Source: Nocardia beijingensis NBRC 16342
GTDB taxonomy: Bacteria > Actinomycetota > Actinomycetes > Mycobacteriales > Mycobacteriaceae
DNA length: 64,000 nt
Reading direction: 5' to 3'
Assembly (NCBI RefSeq): GCF_001612785.1
Contig: NZ_BDBC01000051.1
Coordinates: 1-64,000 of the forward strand
Shown here one piece after another: positions 43,356 to 52,719 of the stretch; positions within the stretch are counted from its first letter, which is position 1; each line of letters begins with the position of its first letter. The position numbers and the translations under genes were made by a program. A model generated the notes under the pieces. That model was not told where the DNA came from, ran no database searches, and saw only the letters and a program-made list of their open reading frames with translations.

Positions 43356-44225
43356 CTACTCGCTCGGTGCGAGCCCGGTGGCCTGCTCGGACAGCGTCCA
43401 GAGCCGTCGCGCGAGATCGGCGTCGAGCGCCTGCTTGTTCTTCGGCGGCTCCAAGTCGAGCCGGTGGAAGTACTGGCCGTTGATCGCCGCGCCGTCGGCG
43501 GTAGTGGCCAGGTACACCAGCGGCTCGGCCCCCTTGTCGGGCCGGATGAAGAACGGACGCGCCAGCGGCGAGCGGATGAACCAGCCGAGGCCGAGCGGCG
43601 CGTTGTCGTAGACGCGGGTGGCGACCACGCCGGGGTGGAAAGCCGCGGTGGTGAGGCCGGTGCCCTCGGTGCGGCGGGCGAGTTCCCTGGTGAACAGGAT
43701 GTTCGCCAGCTTGGACGCGCCGTACGCGCCGAGCTGGTTGAACGAACCGGTCGGCGCGTTGGCCGTGTCCAGGTTCAGCTTCGCCATCCGGTAGGTGGTG
43801 CTCGCGGTGTTCACCACCCGCGCCCGCGCCTGGATCAAGCGCTCCAGCAGCAGGTTGGTCAGCAGGAACGGGGACAGGTGATTGACCTGGAAGGTGAGTT
43901 CGTTGCCGTCGTCGGTGACCGTCCGCTTCGGCCACGCACCGCCCGCGTTGTTGGCCAGCACGTCGATCCTCGGGTACCGGTCGAGCAGTTGCTCGGCCAA
44001 TTTGCGCACGTCGTCGAGCCGGGCGAAGTCGGCGACGAACGGCTGCGCGCCCGCCTTCGCGGCCACCTCCGCGGTCCGCTCCGGTGATCGGCCGACGACG
44101 GCGACGGTGGCGCCGCGCGCCGCGAGCCGCTGCGCCGCCGCGGCGCCGATGCCCGAGCTCGCCCCGGTCACCACCACCGTCTTTCCCGTCAAGTCCTGGT
44201 TTTGTGTCTGTTCCCGCGCTGCCAT
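43356..44225 (-). CDS. Short-chain dehydrogenase, retinol-dehydrogenase-like
   Basis: 289 residues from ATG 44225 (GAGAGG five bases upstream; 44240 GTG is the same frame but overlaps that site). VVVTGASSGIGAAAAQRL, VLANNAGGAWP, VNTAST and YGASKLAN make the full SDR set. FHPGVVATRVYDN and the C-terminal KNKQALDADLARRLWTLSEQ tail are typical of RDH/WWOX-like classical SDRs. Physiological substrate unknown. Convergent with the SDR at 42585. Confidence 0.9.
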   Translation of the reverse strand: MAAREQTQNQDLTGKTVVVTGASSGIGAAAAQRLAARGATVAVVGRSPERTAEVAAKAGAQPFVADFARLDDVRKLAEQLLDRYPRIDVLANNAGGAWPKRTVTDDGNELTFQVNHLSPFLLTNLLLERLIQARARVVNTASTTYRMAKLNLDTANAPTGSFNQLGAYGASKLANILFTRELARRTEGTGLTTAAFHPGVVATRVYDNAPLGLGWFIRSPLARPFFIRPDKGAEPLVYLATTADGAAINGQYFHRLDLEPPKNKQALDADLARRLWTLSEQATGLAPSE

Positions 44226-44246
44226 CGCTGCCTCTCGCACATCGGT

Positions 44247-45146
44247 TTACGTGACCCGATCGTCTTCGGCTCGCGCGGGTTCGGCAAGCACCGACGCGCC
44301 GGAGTAGTGCTCGGCGATCTCGTCACTGGTGGTCAGCCACACTCCGGGATGGCTTGCCACGTAATCGAGTGCCTCGTCCAGGTACTTGATCCGGAACGCT
44401 TGCCCGATCACGAAGGGGTGCAGGGCCAGCGCCATGACCCGCCCGCTGCCTGCCGACTCGGCGTAGAGCTGGTCGAGCTGATCGCGCACGATCCGCACGA
44501 AGTCCGGCCCGCTGGTCGCTTTGCCGAGGAACAGCGTGTTGTCGTTGAGTTCCACCGAGTACGGGACGCTGAGCAAGCCGGGCACCGACAGCGGATAGGG
44601 CTGGTCGTCGTTGGTCCAGTCGAGGACGTAGCCGAGGCCGAGTTCGGCGAGCAGCGACGGGGTCTGGAAGGACTCGGTGAGCGCGGGCCCCATCCAGCCG
44701 CGTGGCCTGCGTCCGGTCGCGCGTTCGATGGTCGCGACCACGTCGGCGAGGTAGGCGCGCTCCTCGTCCGCCGGAACGTCCGGCTGGAAGATCGAGTTGT
44801 TCTTCCCGTGCGCGACCCACGCCCAGTCCCGCCGCACCCCCGCCGCGACGATCTGCGGATTGTGCTCGACCACATCCGCATTGAGCAACGCGCTGGCCCG
44901 GATGCCGTGCCGGTCGAGCACATCGATGACCCGCCAGATGCCGACCCGGGGCCCGTAGTCGCGCCACCCGTAGTTCAACGGATCCGGCGCGAGACCCGAC
45001 GTGCCGGGAAAGATGCTCGTGGACGGCCGATCCACCTGATAGTGCTCGACATTGAGCCCGACATAGAACGCCACCCTGGCGTCACCGGGCCACCGCAGCG
45101 GCGGACGATCGACGATCGGGCTGTAATCGAAGAGTTCGTTGTCCAT
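44247..45146 (-). CDS. Polysaccharide deacetylase-family (PuuE-like) hydrolase
   Basis: 299 residues from ATG (MDNELFDYSPI), with GAGGGC directly before it. NodB-type barrel: RVAFYVGLNVEHYQV, YGPRVGIWRVIDVLDRHGIRASALLNADV and WVAHGKNNS. The allantoinase-like PuuE branch uses this fold for ureide or amide hydrolysis, so a polysaccharide substrate is not assured. 21 bases upstream of the SDR gene on the same strand; probably one transcript. Confidence 0.82.
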   Translation of the reverse strand: MDNELFDYSPIVDRPPLRWPGDARVAFYVGLNVEHYQVDRPSTSIFPGTSGLAPDPLNYGWRDYGPRVGIWRVIDVLDRHGIRASALLNADVVEHNPQIVAAGVRRDWAWVAHGKNNSIFQPDVPADEERAYLADVVATIERATGRRPRGWMGPALTESFQTPSLLAELGLGYVLDWTNDDQPYPLSVPGLLSVPYSVELNDNTLFLGKATSGPDFVRIVRDQLDQLYAESAGSGRVMALALHPFVIGQAFRIKYLDEALDYVASHPGVWLTTSDEIAEHYSGASVLAEPARAEDDRVT

Positions 45147-45467
45147 GCCCTCATGCTGAAACTTGACACCGGTGTGAGGATCAACAGTGACGGTGAGTGA
45201 CGTGCGGCACACCGCGTCGCCGAGCGGAAGACGGTGGCGGTTCCGCGAGCCTCAGCGCGTACACCGGCCGGTATCGTGCAGCGAACGCAACAACTGATCT
45301 CGTACGCACCTGGGCAACTCATCGGGACGCCCAGAAGGGGAGTGGCGCCCGACGCAGACCTGAACACGGATCTCGCGGCTCTCGACCGGTACGGCCCGGA
45401 GAGCCGCGGAGGCGGGTCCAGCGCCACCCAACCAGTACGGCCTGAATACCCGGAGAGGCGGACCAGC
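45147..45467. other. 321-bp region between divergent genes
   Basis: An open frame continuous with the next CDS begins at GTG 45234 and would add 78 residues (Arg/Gly/Pro-rich, no recognised domain). No other gene or clear operator seen. Confidence 0.4.
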
Positions 45468-47840
45468 ATGCGAGTGGACGGGCGGGAGATCCCGGTCACG
45501 GGCAGCCTGCTACAACCGCTGATCCGGCGTACCAGCGACATCGTCCGGGTGGTCCTCGCCACGCTGTGGGTGGCGGTCGTGATCGCGGCCTCGCTGATCA
45601 CCCGCCCGGAATGGCTGGCCCTGGAACGCTCGGTCTCCAACATCGTCGGTTTCCTCAATCCGGACCAGTCCAACCTGGTGTATCTGGTCTACGGCATGGC
45701 GATTCTCGCGCTGCCGTTCGCGATCCTGATCGAACTGATCATCGGCAGGCAGTGGAAGCTGCTCGCCGGCTACGCCGCGGCAGGCGTCGTGGCCGGACTG
45801 CTGTTGTCCATCACCGGCACCGGCCTCTCCGCGCCCAAATGGCATCTCCAGGTGCCGGACCGGTTGGACACCTTCCTGTCCCAGTTCCTCGACGATCCGC
45901 GCTGGATCGCAATGATCGCCGCGATGCTCACCGTCGCCAGCCCGTGGCTGCCCACCCGGCCGCGACGCTGGTTGTGGTTCCTGCTGCTGGCCTTCGCGCC
46001 GATCCACCTCGTGGTCAGCACCGTGGTGCCCGCGCGGGCGATGTTCGGGCTCGCGGTGGGCTGGCTGGTCGGCGCGGTGATCGTGCTCGTGGTCGGCACG
46101 CCTGCGCTGGAGGTGCCGCTGGACGCGGCCGTCCGGGTGCTCGCCAAACGCGGCCACACGGTCACCGGATTCACCGTCGTGCATCCGGCGGGCCGCGGGC
46201 CGCTGGTGCTCGCCGCCGCCATCGAAGGGCCGGAACGCGAGCTGATCGTCGAGATGTTCGGCAAGAACCAGCGCAGCTTCGGCGCGCTGCGCCAGGTGTG
46301 GCGCTGGCTGACCTTCCGCTCCAGCGAGACCGCGGCCATCCACGGTTCCATGCACCGTGCGGTCGAGCACCGCGCGCTCATGGCGATCGCCGTCGCCGAC
46401 CTCGGGCTCGGCAGTTCCAGCCCCGTCGCGGTCGCCGCGCTGTCGCGTGGCTGGATGCTGTACGCGCTCACCCAACCCTGCGGCACGGCGCTCACCGAAC
46501 AGTCCGCCGAAGTGCTGCCAGGGGTGTGGCAAGCGCTGGACGCTTTGCAGCGCAAGCAGATCTCGCACGGCGACCTGCGGCCGATCGATATCCGCGTCGC
46601 CGACGGCGTCACGCTGTTCGGCGGCTTCGGCAACGCCGAGTACGGCGCGTCGGACGCGCAACTGCAATCCGACATCGCCCAGCTGCTGGTCACGACCACC
46701 GCGACGTTCGGCAAGGAGCCCGCCGTGCGCGCGGCGATCGAAACCATGGGCGAAGCGCGGGTACTCGCCGCGGCGAGCCGGTTGACCAAGTCGGCCATAC
46801 CGACCGGCATCCGCAAAGCGGTTCCGGAGTGGAAGACCGCGCTGTCCGATGCCCGCGACGAGGTGCGCAAACAGACCGGTCAGGACCGGATCGAAGCCGA
46901 GCAGATCACCCGGTTCTCCCGCAACCAGATCATCCAGCTGGTGCTGCTGATCGGGCTGGTGTATGTCGCCTACCCGTTCATCAGCGCCGTGCCGACCTTC
47001 TTCACCCAGCTGCGCACGGCGAACTGGTGGTGGGCGCTGCTCGGGCTGCTGGTCTCCGCACTGACCTACGTCGGCGCGGCGGCGGCGCTGTGGGCGTGCG
47101 CGTTCGGCGCGGTGAAGATCCGCAACCTGCTCGTCATGCAGGTCGCCAATACCTTCGCGGCCACCACCACGCCCGCGGGCGTCGGCGGACTCGCGTTGAG
47201 CGTGCGGTTCCTGCAGAAGGCCGGGATCGGCACGGTGCGCGCGACGGCCGCGGTGGCGCTGCAACAGGCGGTGCAGGTGATCACGCATATCGGCCTGCTG
47301 CTCGCGTTCAGCATCCTCGCGGGCACCTCGGCGGATCTGTCGCATTTCGTCCCGGATGCCACCGTGCTGTATCTGCTCGCCGGCGTCGGGGTCGGGATCG
47401 TCGGCGCGTTCATGTTCGTGCCGAAACTGCGCCGCTGGCTGAACAACGCGGTCCGGCCGCAGTTGCAGGAGGTCATCGGTGAACTCGCGGAGCTGGCCCG
47501 CGATCCCAGACGCTCCGCGGTGATCATCGGCGGATGCGCGGCGCTCACCGTCGGCATGGCGGGCGCGCTGTGGGCCAGCGTGCAGGCGTTCGGCGGCGGC
47601 ACCACCTTCATCACCGTCACGATCGTCACCATGATCGGCGGCACGCTCGCCGCCGCCGCGCCGACGCCGGGCGGTGTCGGCGCGGTCGAAGCGGCGCTGA
47701 TCGGTGGTCTGGCCGCGTTCGGCCTGCCCGCCGAGATCGCGGTGCCATCGGTGCTGCTCTACCGCGTGCTCACCTGCTGGCTTCCGGTGTTCTGCGGCTG
47801 GTTCGCCATGCGCTGGCTGGTGAAGAAGGACCTGATCTAG
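45468..47840 (+). CDS. Pseudokinase-flippase fusion (LPG-synthase TM domain protein)
   Basis: 790 residues from ATG 45468 (MRVDGREIPVTGS), GGAGAGG nine bases upstream. Residues 20-220: about five membrane helices. Residues 235-470: kinase-like fold with HGDLRPIDI near residue 367 and LFGGFGNAEYG in place of the catalytic DFG, so activity is doubtful. Residues 490-790: about eight helices of the lysylphosphatidylglycerol synthase/flippase domain (AATTTPAGVGGLALSVRFL; AAAPTPGGVGAVEAALIG). Mycobacteria carry a similar protein. It may move or sense a lipid. Overlaps the convergent methyltransferase stop by CTAG. Confidence 0.85.
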   Translation: MRVDGREIPVTGSLLQPLIRRTSDIVRVVLATLWVAVVIAASLITRPEWLALERSVSNIVGFLNPDQSNLVYLVYGMAILALPFAILIELIIGRQWKLLAGYAAAGVVAGLLLSITGTGLSAPKWHLQVPDRLDTFLSQFLDDPRWIAMIAAMLTVASPWLPTRPRRWLWFLLLAFAPIHLVVSTVVPARAMFGLAVGWLVGAVIVLVVGTPALEVPLDAAVRVLAKRGHTVTGFTVVHPAGRGPLVLAAAIEGPERELIVEMFGKNQRSFGALRQVWRWLTFRSSETAAIHGSMHRAVEHRALMAIAVADLGLGSSSPVAVAALSRGWMLYALTQPCGTALTEQSAEVLPGVWQALDALQRKQISHGDLRPIDIRVADGVTLFGGFGNAEYGASDAQLQSDIAQLLVTTTATFGKEPAVRAAIETMGEARVLAAASRLTKSAIPTGIRKAVPEWKTALSDARDEVRKQTGQDRIEAEQITRFSRNQIIQLVLLIGLVYVAYPFISAVPTFFTQLRTANWWWALLGLLVSALTYVGAAAALWACAFGAVKIRNLLVMQVANTFAATTTPAGVGGLALSVRFLQKAGIGTVRATAAVALQQAVQVITHIGLLLAFSILAGTSADLSHFVPDATVLYLLAGVGVGIVGAFMFVPKLRRWLNNAVRPQLQEVIGELAELARDPRRSAVIIGGCAALTVGMAGALWASVQAFGGGTTFITVTIVTMIGGTLAAAAPTPGGVGAVEAALIGGLAAFGLPAEIAVPSVLLYRVLTCWLPVFCGWFAMRWLVKKDLI

Positions 47841-48535
47841 GCGGGTTTGGTGGCGAGCAGGACACCGGTCGCGGGGCGCACCGTGACGAACTCGACCAGT
47901 TCGAATCCGTTCACACCCAGCACATCGCGGTACCGCCGGATATCGATGGCGGCCAGCGGGTCACCGTGGTTGTGCGAAGTGTCATGTGCGCGGTGCGCGG
48001 CGAAGCGCGCCATGATCCGCACAGCGCTGGAGAGCACCGGACCGGTCGGATGCGCGTCGGCGAGCAGGAGCCGGCCGCCCGGCCGCAGTACCCGAAACAT
48101 CTGCGCGACCGCGGCCGGTCGTTGTGCCGCATCGATGTGGTGCATCGCGAAGGTCGAGACAACCAGATCCGCCGAAGCGTCGGGCAACGGCAACGACTGC
48201 GCCGCGCCGACCTCGAACCGGCAGTTCGGCAGGTCGCGCGAGCGAGCGGTGGCGTAGTCGATCATCTGTGGTGCGGGATCGACGCCGACCACCTGACCGG
48301 CCCGGCGAGCCAGCAGACGAGCGAAATCACCCGGACCGCACCCGACGTCGATGACATCGGCGTCCGTCCCGGGATGCGCCAGACGGGCCAGGCGCGCGTT
48401 GAGGCGGTTCGCGCCCCCGAGCAGGGTCACCTCCTTGAGGAGCCGATAGCGCCGGGGCTGAGTGAGCAGGATGCCGACGTCATCGGCGCTGTCGGCTCGG
48501 CTGTGGATACGGGACTTGTGTGCGTTTTCGGCCAT
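47837..48535 (-). CDS. Class I SAM-dependent methyltransferase
   Basis: 232 residues from ATG 48535 (MAENAHKSRIHS). VIDVGCGPGDFARLLAR, VGVDPAPQMIDYA, LPLPDASADLVVSTFAMHHID and RVLRPGGRLLLADAHP make the methyltransferase-11 set. The open frame runs back to 48700 but that segment is Cys/Arg-rich and lies in the TetR promoter. Divergent from TetR, which may control it. Confidence 0.87.
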   Translation of the reverse strand: MAENAHKSRIHSRADSADDVGILLTQPRRYRLLKEVTLLGGANRLNARLARLAHPGTDADVIDVGCGPGDFARLLARRAGQVVGVDPAPQMIDYATARSRDLPNCRFEVGAAQSLPLPDASADLVVSTFAMHHIDAAQRPAAVAQMFRVLRPGGRLLLADAHPTGPVLSSAVRIMARFAAHRAHDTSHNHGDPLAAIDIRRYRDVLGVNGFELVEFVTVRPATGVLLATKPA

Positions 48536-48633
48536 ATGTTCAGGATCGTGCCCGCTGCGTGGAACTACCAGGCACAATGTGGTGAAACCCGTCCACAATC
48601 GGACGAAGGTGAGACATCTGTCCAGGAGAGAGC

Positions 48634-49221
48634 GTGTCGTCGAACGGACGAAGCACATCCGGCCGCACTGATCGCAGGGTCCGGCGCACCAGGGACTCAC
48701 TGCATCGGGCCTTGGTCGAACTCATGATCGAGCGCGGCTACGACCGGATCACCATCAGCGAAATCCTGACTCGCGCCGACGTCGGCCGGTCGACCTTCTA
48801 CACGCACTACCGCGACAAGGACGATCTGCTCCTGCGCAGCTGCGCCGATTACCTGCGAGCGGCGATATCAGAGATGGATCCTGCTGCGGCGCACAGTGAT
48901 CCACTCGCGCCCGTGCACACGTTGTTCCGACTCGCCGACGGAAGCCCCGAGGTATACCGTGCGCTGCTGCGCCGCAAGAGCGGGGCGGTACTGCTGCGGA
49001 CAACTGTCGACGTCGTCATGGAGGTGTTGGGCGAGCAGCTGCGCGACCGGCTGGAGCTGCCACCCGCAGAGGTCGCCACTACGGTCACTTTCCTGTCCTG
49101 GGGCGTAACCGGCCTGCTGAACGCGATCGCCGAGGCCGATCCACCGCTTTCGGCGGACGAGGCATATCGCCGTTTGGTTCACTTGGTCGGCCCCGGGTTG
49201 AGCAGCCGGGTCGGCGACTGA
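48634..49221 (+). CDS. TetR family transcriptional regulator
   Basis: 195 residues from GTG with CAGGAGAGA upstream. Helix-turn-helix ITISEILTRADVGRSTFYTHYRDKDDLL at residues about 40-70. The C-terminal ligand domain is not assignable. Divergent from the methyltransferase gene by 98 bases. Its last 137 bases are overlapped in antisense by the following membrane-protein frame. Confidence 0.92.
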   Translation: MSSNGRSTSGRTDRRVRRTRDSLHRALVELMIERGYDRITISEILTRADVGRSTFYTHYRDKDDLLLRSCADYLRAAISEMDPAAAHSDPLAPVHTLFRLADGSPEVYRALLRRKSGAVLLRTTVDVVMEVLGEQLRDRLELPPAEVATTVTFLSWGVTGLLNAIAEADPPLSADEAYRRLVHLVGPGLSSRVGD

Positions 49222-49999
49222 GTCGATTACACCGATCACGCCTCCGATCGCCGAGTTCCAGCGTCCTGCGGCGCAGTCGATTCTTCCGTGGGTGAAACCA
49301 CTGAGCGATAACAGCCAGAGCGGAAAGCAGCGAAATACCGATCGCGAGTAGCGCAGCCCAAGTGAGACTGAAAGTAGCGTAGGAAATCTGCCGAAATCCT
49401 GGGGCCGGATAATTGTCGTGCCCTTTTGCCCATCGGATCAGCAATCCGACTTGCGTGCCCGGATCTCGAGCGCTCCCATACGAAACCACTCGCGTGAGTT
49501 CATCGCCTTTGCTGTCGAGATAGAGCGCGGTGGCGATCGTGAATATGGCGACGAAGACCGTCGCGACGAGCGCCACACGCGTCAGCGCCTCGACGCGGGC
49601 GACGCTGTCGACCGCCACGCTGCCGACCACGATGACGATCGCGACACTGGTCAGGATGCCCAAAGTGCCACTGGCTTCCGGGCTTGGCACGGATGACCGC
49701 GCCCAGAGATCGACCCAGAACGTCGAGACCTGGATCCGGCCGAATGCGTTCGCGTGGATCACACCGTCCGTCCCGCCGGTGCCGGTGGTCAGCCATGGCT
49801 GGAACAGCAGAATGAATACGACGATGCAGCCGCCTGCCACGCAAAGGTGCACCCCTTTTTCACCGCGTACAGCTGAAAGCCGCTTTGCGCCGAGCACAAC
49901 TCGCAGCCGCACGCGATCCCATCGACATCGTGGCGCTGCACCGGCTGAATCGACCTGCTCGTTGCGGGCTGCCGCATTCTGCCAAGGGGTGGGTCGCAC
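49085..49999 (-). CDS. Hypothetical four-helix membrane protein
   Basis: 304 residues from GTG. Four hydrophobic helices: LCVAGGCIVVFILLFQPWL, ILTSVAIVIVVGSVAV, VALVATVFVAIFTIATALYL and TFSLTWAALLAIGISLLSA. A soluble loop (THGV-like IHANAFGRIQVSTFW) follows helix 1. After helix 4 the sequence becomes Arg-rich and runs antisense into tetR; the true end may be near 49236 in another frame (see findings). Function unknown; similar small membrane proteins are common in Nocardia. Confidence 0.65.
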   Translation of the reverse strand: MRPTPWQNAAARNEQVDSAGAAPRCRWDRVRLRVVLGAKRLSAVRGEKGVHLCVAGGCIVVFILLFQPWLTTGTGGTDGVIHANAFGRIQVSTFWVDLWARSSVPSPEASGTLGILTSVAIVIVVGSVAVDSVARVEALTRVALVATVFVAIFTIATALYLDSKGDELTRVVSYGSARDPGTQVGLLIRWAKGHDNYPAPGFRQISYATFSLTWAALLAIGISLLSALAVIAQWFHPRKNRLRRRTLELGDRRRDRCNRLSRRPGCSTRGRPSEPNGDMPRPPKAVDRPRRSRSAGRLRPRTGK

Positions 50000-50135
50000 G
50001 GTTTTTCAGCCTATGAGTGCGGCTGTATGGAACCCGTCAAGGAACAACGCTGTGAGCGAGAACAATTCGTCAAACTTCAGCGGCGATGGGCGAATGCGCG
50101 CCGAGGTATCGCCCCCTCCGCGAGGAGAAGGCCGG

Positions 50136-50738
50136 TCAGTCGTTGATCAGTTCCAGCGCGTCCGCGGCACGCACGCTGCCCGCCGTGACGAGCTCGAGGT
50201 TCGCCAGCGCGGCTTCGTGCGCTTCCGGGGTGGCGGCGGCCAGGCAGTCGGCCACCGGATGCACGGTGAAGCCGAGATCGGTGCCGTGCCGCGCGGTTTG
50301 CTCGACGGTCAGATTGGTGGCGACACCGGTGACGAAGAGCGTCTCGATCCCTTGATCGGTCAGCCACCGCGGCAGTTTGCTGCCCGCCAGGCCGGAGAGT
50401 TTCTGGTTGTCGAAGACTTCCGTCGGCTGCGCCGCCATCTCCGGAATGATCGCGGCCCCGGGCGAATCCGGCCGGAACTCGGTCTGCGCCGCGCCGACCG
50501 AGCGCATGAATCCGGTGTTGCGCACCAGCTCTCCCTCACCGATCGGGATGGTGAACCGCGTGAAGACCACCGGCAGCCGCGCCGCGAGCGCCGCGGCGTG
50601 GAAGTCCGTCGCCCGCGTCACCACGCCCGAAGCCGCCACGGGCGCGGCCAGCATGGGACCGAAGAAGCCTTCGGGCCGAATGACATTCACCTGCCAGTGC
50701 AGCGCCAGCACGGCGGCGCGGATGCGTCGGATCGCCAT
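50136..50738 (-). CDS. Isochorismatase-like protein lacking the catalytic Asp and Cys
   Basis: 200 residues with the isochorismatase/cysteine hydrolase fold. In the usual first motif the catalytic Asp is replaced (AVLALHWQVNVI), and the catalytic Cys of the TGVATNxCVE motif is Thr (TGVATNLTVEQTAR). The Lys (NQKLSGLAGSK) is kept. Thus hydrolysis by the ordinary triad is unlikely. Standing between the membrane protein and the FadD5-like gene, with no close partner; function unknown. Confidence 0.85.
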   Translation of the reverse strand: MAIRRIRAAVLALHWQVNVIRPEGFFGPMLAAPVAASGVVTRATDFHAAALAARLPVVFTRFTIPIGEGELVRNTGFMRSVGAAQTEFRPDSPGAAIIPEMAAQPTEVFDNQKLSGLAGSKLPRWLTDQGIETLFVTGVATNLTVEQTARHGTDLGFTVHPVADCLAAATPEAHEAALANLELVTAGSVRAADALELIND

Positions 50739-50805
50739 GGGACGACCTTACGCATCCACGCCGCGCGCATCGTCCGATTCACGTGAAACCGGACTCACCG
50801 CACCG

Positions 50806-52377
50806 TCAGGACGAATAGTCCTTGCGCAACTGGACTTTGACGACCTTGCCGCTCGCGTTGCGCGGCAGCTCGGGCAGCAGCACCAGCTCCTTGGGGTGCT
50901 TGTAGCGCGCCAGGTTCTCGTTGAGGAACGGCTCCAGCTCTTCCAGGGTCAGCTCGTCGTCCGGGTTGTGCAGGGCGACCACCGCGACCGGCACCTCGCC
51001 CCACTTCTCGTGCGCTCGGCCGACCACCGCGGCCTCCCGGATCTTGGGGTGCGCGAACAGGACGTTCTCCACCTCGGCGCAGTAGATGTTCTCGCCGCCG
51101 GAGATGATCATGTCCTTCTTGCGGTCGACCACGTAGATGAAGCCCTCTTCGTCCTGACGGACCAGGTCGCCGGAGTGGAACCAGCCGCCCGCGAACGCCT
51201 CGGCGGTGGCCTCGGGCTTGTTCCAGTAGCCCTGCATGAGCGTGGGGCCGCGGTAGACGATCTCGCCCACCTCACCGGGCGCGACGTCGTTCATCTCGTC
51301 GTCGACGATCCGCGCCTGGATGGTCGGGATCACCTTGCCGACCGAACCGAGCTTGCGGATCGCGTCCTTGCCCTCCAGCACGCAGGTGATCGGCGACATC
51401 TCCGTCTGACCGAACACCGCGACGTTGAACGAGTTCGGGAAGCACTCGGCCATCGCGCGCAACACGGTGTCGGAGGCGGGCGCGGCGCCCCAGCTGAGTA
51501 CCTCGAGCGCGAGCTTGCGGTCCTTCACCGTCGGGTGGTCGCAGACCAGCTGCCACTGCGCGGGCACGCAGAACGCGGAGGTGGCCTGCTCGGCCTCCAA
51601 CGCGTCCAGGAACTCACCGGCGTCGAAGGCGCCGAGCGGATGCAGCACCGTCTTCGAACCGAGCATGAAGGCCGGGGCGAGACTGCCGAGACCGGCGATG
51701 TGGAACAGCGGCGAGGTGCACAGCCCGATCGAGTCCGGCTCCAGCGCCAGCGCCCGGATGCAGGTCAGCGCCTGGGCGTTCATGTTCGCGTAGGTCAGTA
51801 CCGCGCCTTTCGGGCTGCCGGTGGTGCCCGAGGTGTACATGATGAGGCTCGGGGTGTCCTCCGGGATGTCCAGCGGGGTGTGCGGCTCACCCTCTTCGGC
51901 GATCAGGTCGTCGTAGCCGATCGCACCGTCGCCGGACGCGCCGCCGATCACCACGAGGGTCTCCAGGGCGGGCGCCTGCGCCCGCACGGCGGCGGCCAGC
52001 GGCTGCAACACGGTGTCGGTGACCACCGCCTTGGCTCCGCTGTCACCGACGATGTAGGCGACCTCGGGCGGCGTGAGCCGGAAGTTGACCGGGACCGCGA
52101 TCGCGCCGAGCGCGTTGATTCCGAACACGGCCTCGAGGTATTCCGGGTAGTTCAGCGCCAGGATCAGGACCCGGTCGCCGAACCCGACACCGCGGCGTGC
52201 CAGTCCGTCGGCGAACTTCAGCGATCGCTCGTGCAACTGCCGCCAGGTCGTGTCCGCGCCGCGGAACCGGACCGCGACCGCGTCCGGGCGCATCTGCGCG
52301 TGCACGGCGAGCTGGTTGTTCCAGTGGTTGCGCCGCGACCTGATCGGCTCGTCGAGCGCTGCTGCCCCGGTGGTCAT
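50806..52377 (-). CDS. FadD5-like fatty acid-CoA ligase
   Basis: 523 residues from ATG 52377 (GAGAGGAG nine bases upstream). Adenylate-forming fold: SLIMYTSGTTGSPKGAVLTYAN (AMP-binding P-loop), WGAAPASDTVL, FGQTEMSP, GGWFHSGDLVRQDEEGF and the C-terminal PRNASGKVVKVQLRK lysine. SRRNHWNNQLAVHAQMRPDA at the start follows mycobacterial FadD5. Activates long-chain fatty acids to acyl-CoA via acyl-AMP. Divergent from a flavoprotein gene across a 342-bp region. Confidence 0.93.
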   Translation of the reverse strand: MTTGAAALDEPIRSRRNHWNNQLAVHAQMRPDAVAVRFRGADTTWRQLHERSLKFADGLARRGVGFGDRVLILALNYPEYLEAVFGINALGAIAVPVNFRLTPPEVAYIVGDSGAKAVVTDTVLQPLAAAVRAQAPALETLVVIGGASGDGAIGYDDLIAEEGEPHTPLDIPEDTPSLIMYTSGTTGSPKGAVLTYANMNAQALTCIRALALEPDSIGLCTSPLFHIAGLGSLAPAFMLGSKTVLHPLGAFDAGEFLDALEAEQATSAFCVPAQWQLVCDHPTVKDRKLALEVLSWGAAPASDTVLRAMAECFPNSFNVAVFGQTEMSPITCVLEGKDAIRKLGSVGKVIPTIQARIVDDEMNDVAPGEVGEIVYRGPTLMQGYWNKPEATAEAFAGGWFHSGDLVRQDEEGFIYVVDRKKDMIISGGENIYCAEVENVLFAHPKIREAAVVGRAHEKWGEVPVAVVALHNPDDELTLEELEPFLNENLARYKHPKELVLLPELPRNASGKVVKVQLRKDYSS

Positions 52378-52719
52378 TGCCACGAACTCCTCTCGGACCG
52401 CCATCGGCCCGCCGGGATGTCCGACGGCGGCGACGGGCTGAATCGCGTGCAGAATAACAACTAACTTAAACGCCCGGCAAGAGATTGCGTGATGAATCCG
52501 GGTTAATCGGCCCGTCCGGGCGGCCTCGCCGAGTTGGAAGTCTTCTAGCAGGCTATTTGGTCTACTATGCACCGATAGCGAAGCGGAAGCAGCGACGAAG
52601 AAGATCATCAAACATGCGAACGTCGGCTCACTTGTGAGTTGAAGGCGGAGCGATTCTCGTGTCACCATCGACGCCAACGGGCGAACCGGCACGCCCGCGC
52701 GAGATAGAGGAGAAGCGCA
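52378..52719. other. 342-bp divergent promoter region of fadD5-like and flavoprotein genes
   Basis: AT-rich for this genome near 52455-52570. Contains the dyad CTCAC-TT-GTGAG at 52627-52638, about 80 bases before the flavoprotein ATG, a plausible regulator site. No small gene supported. Confidence 0.5.

Noticed and set aside
50377..52464. 695-codon plus-strand frame
   Set aside because: Antisense of the isochorismatase-like and FadD5-like genes; repetitive Arg/His/Gly composition.
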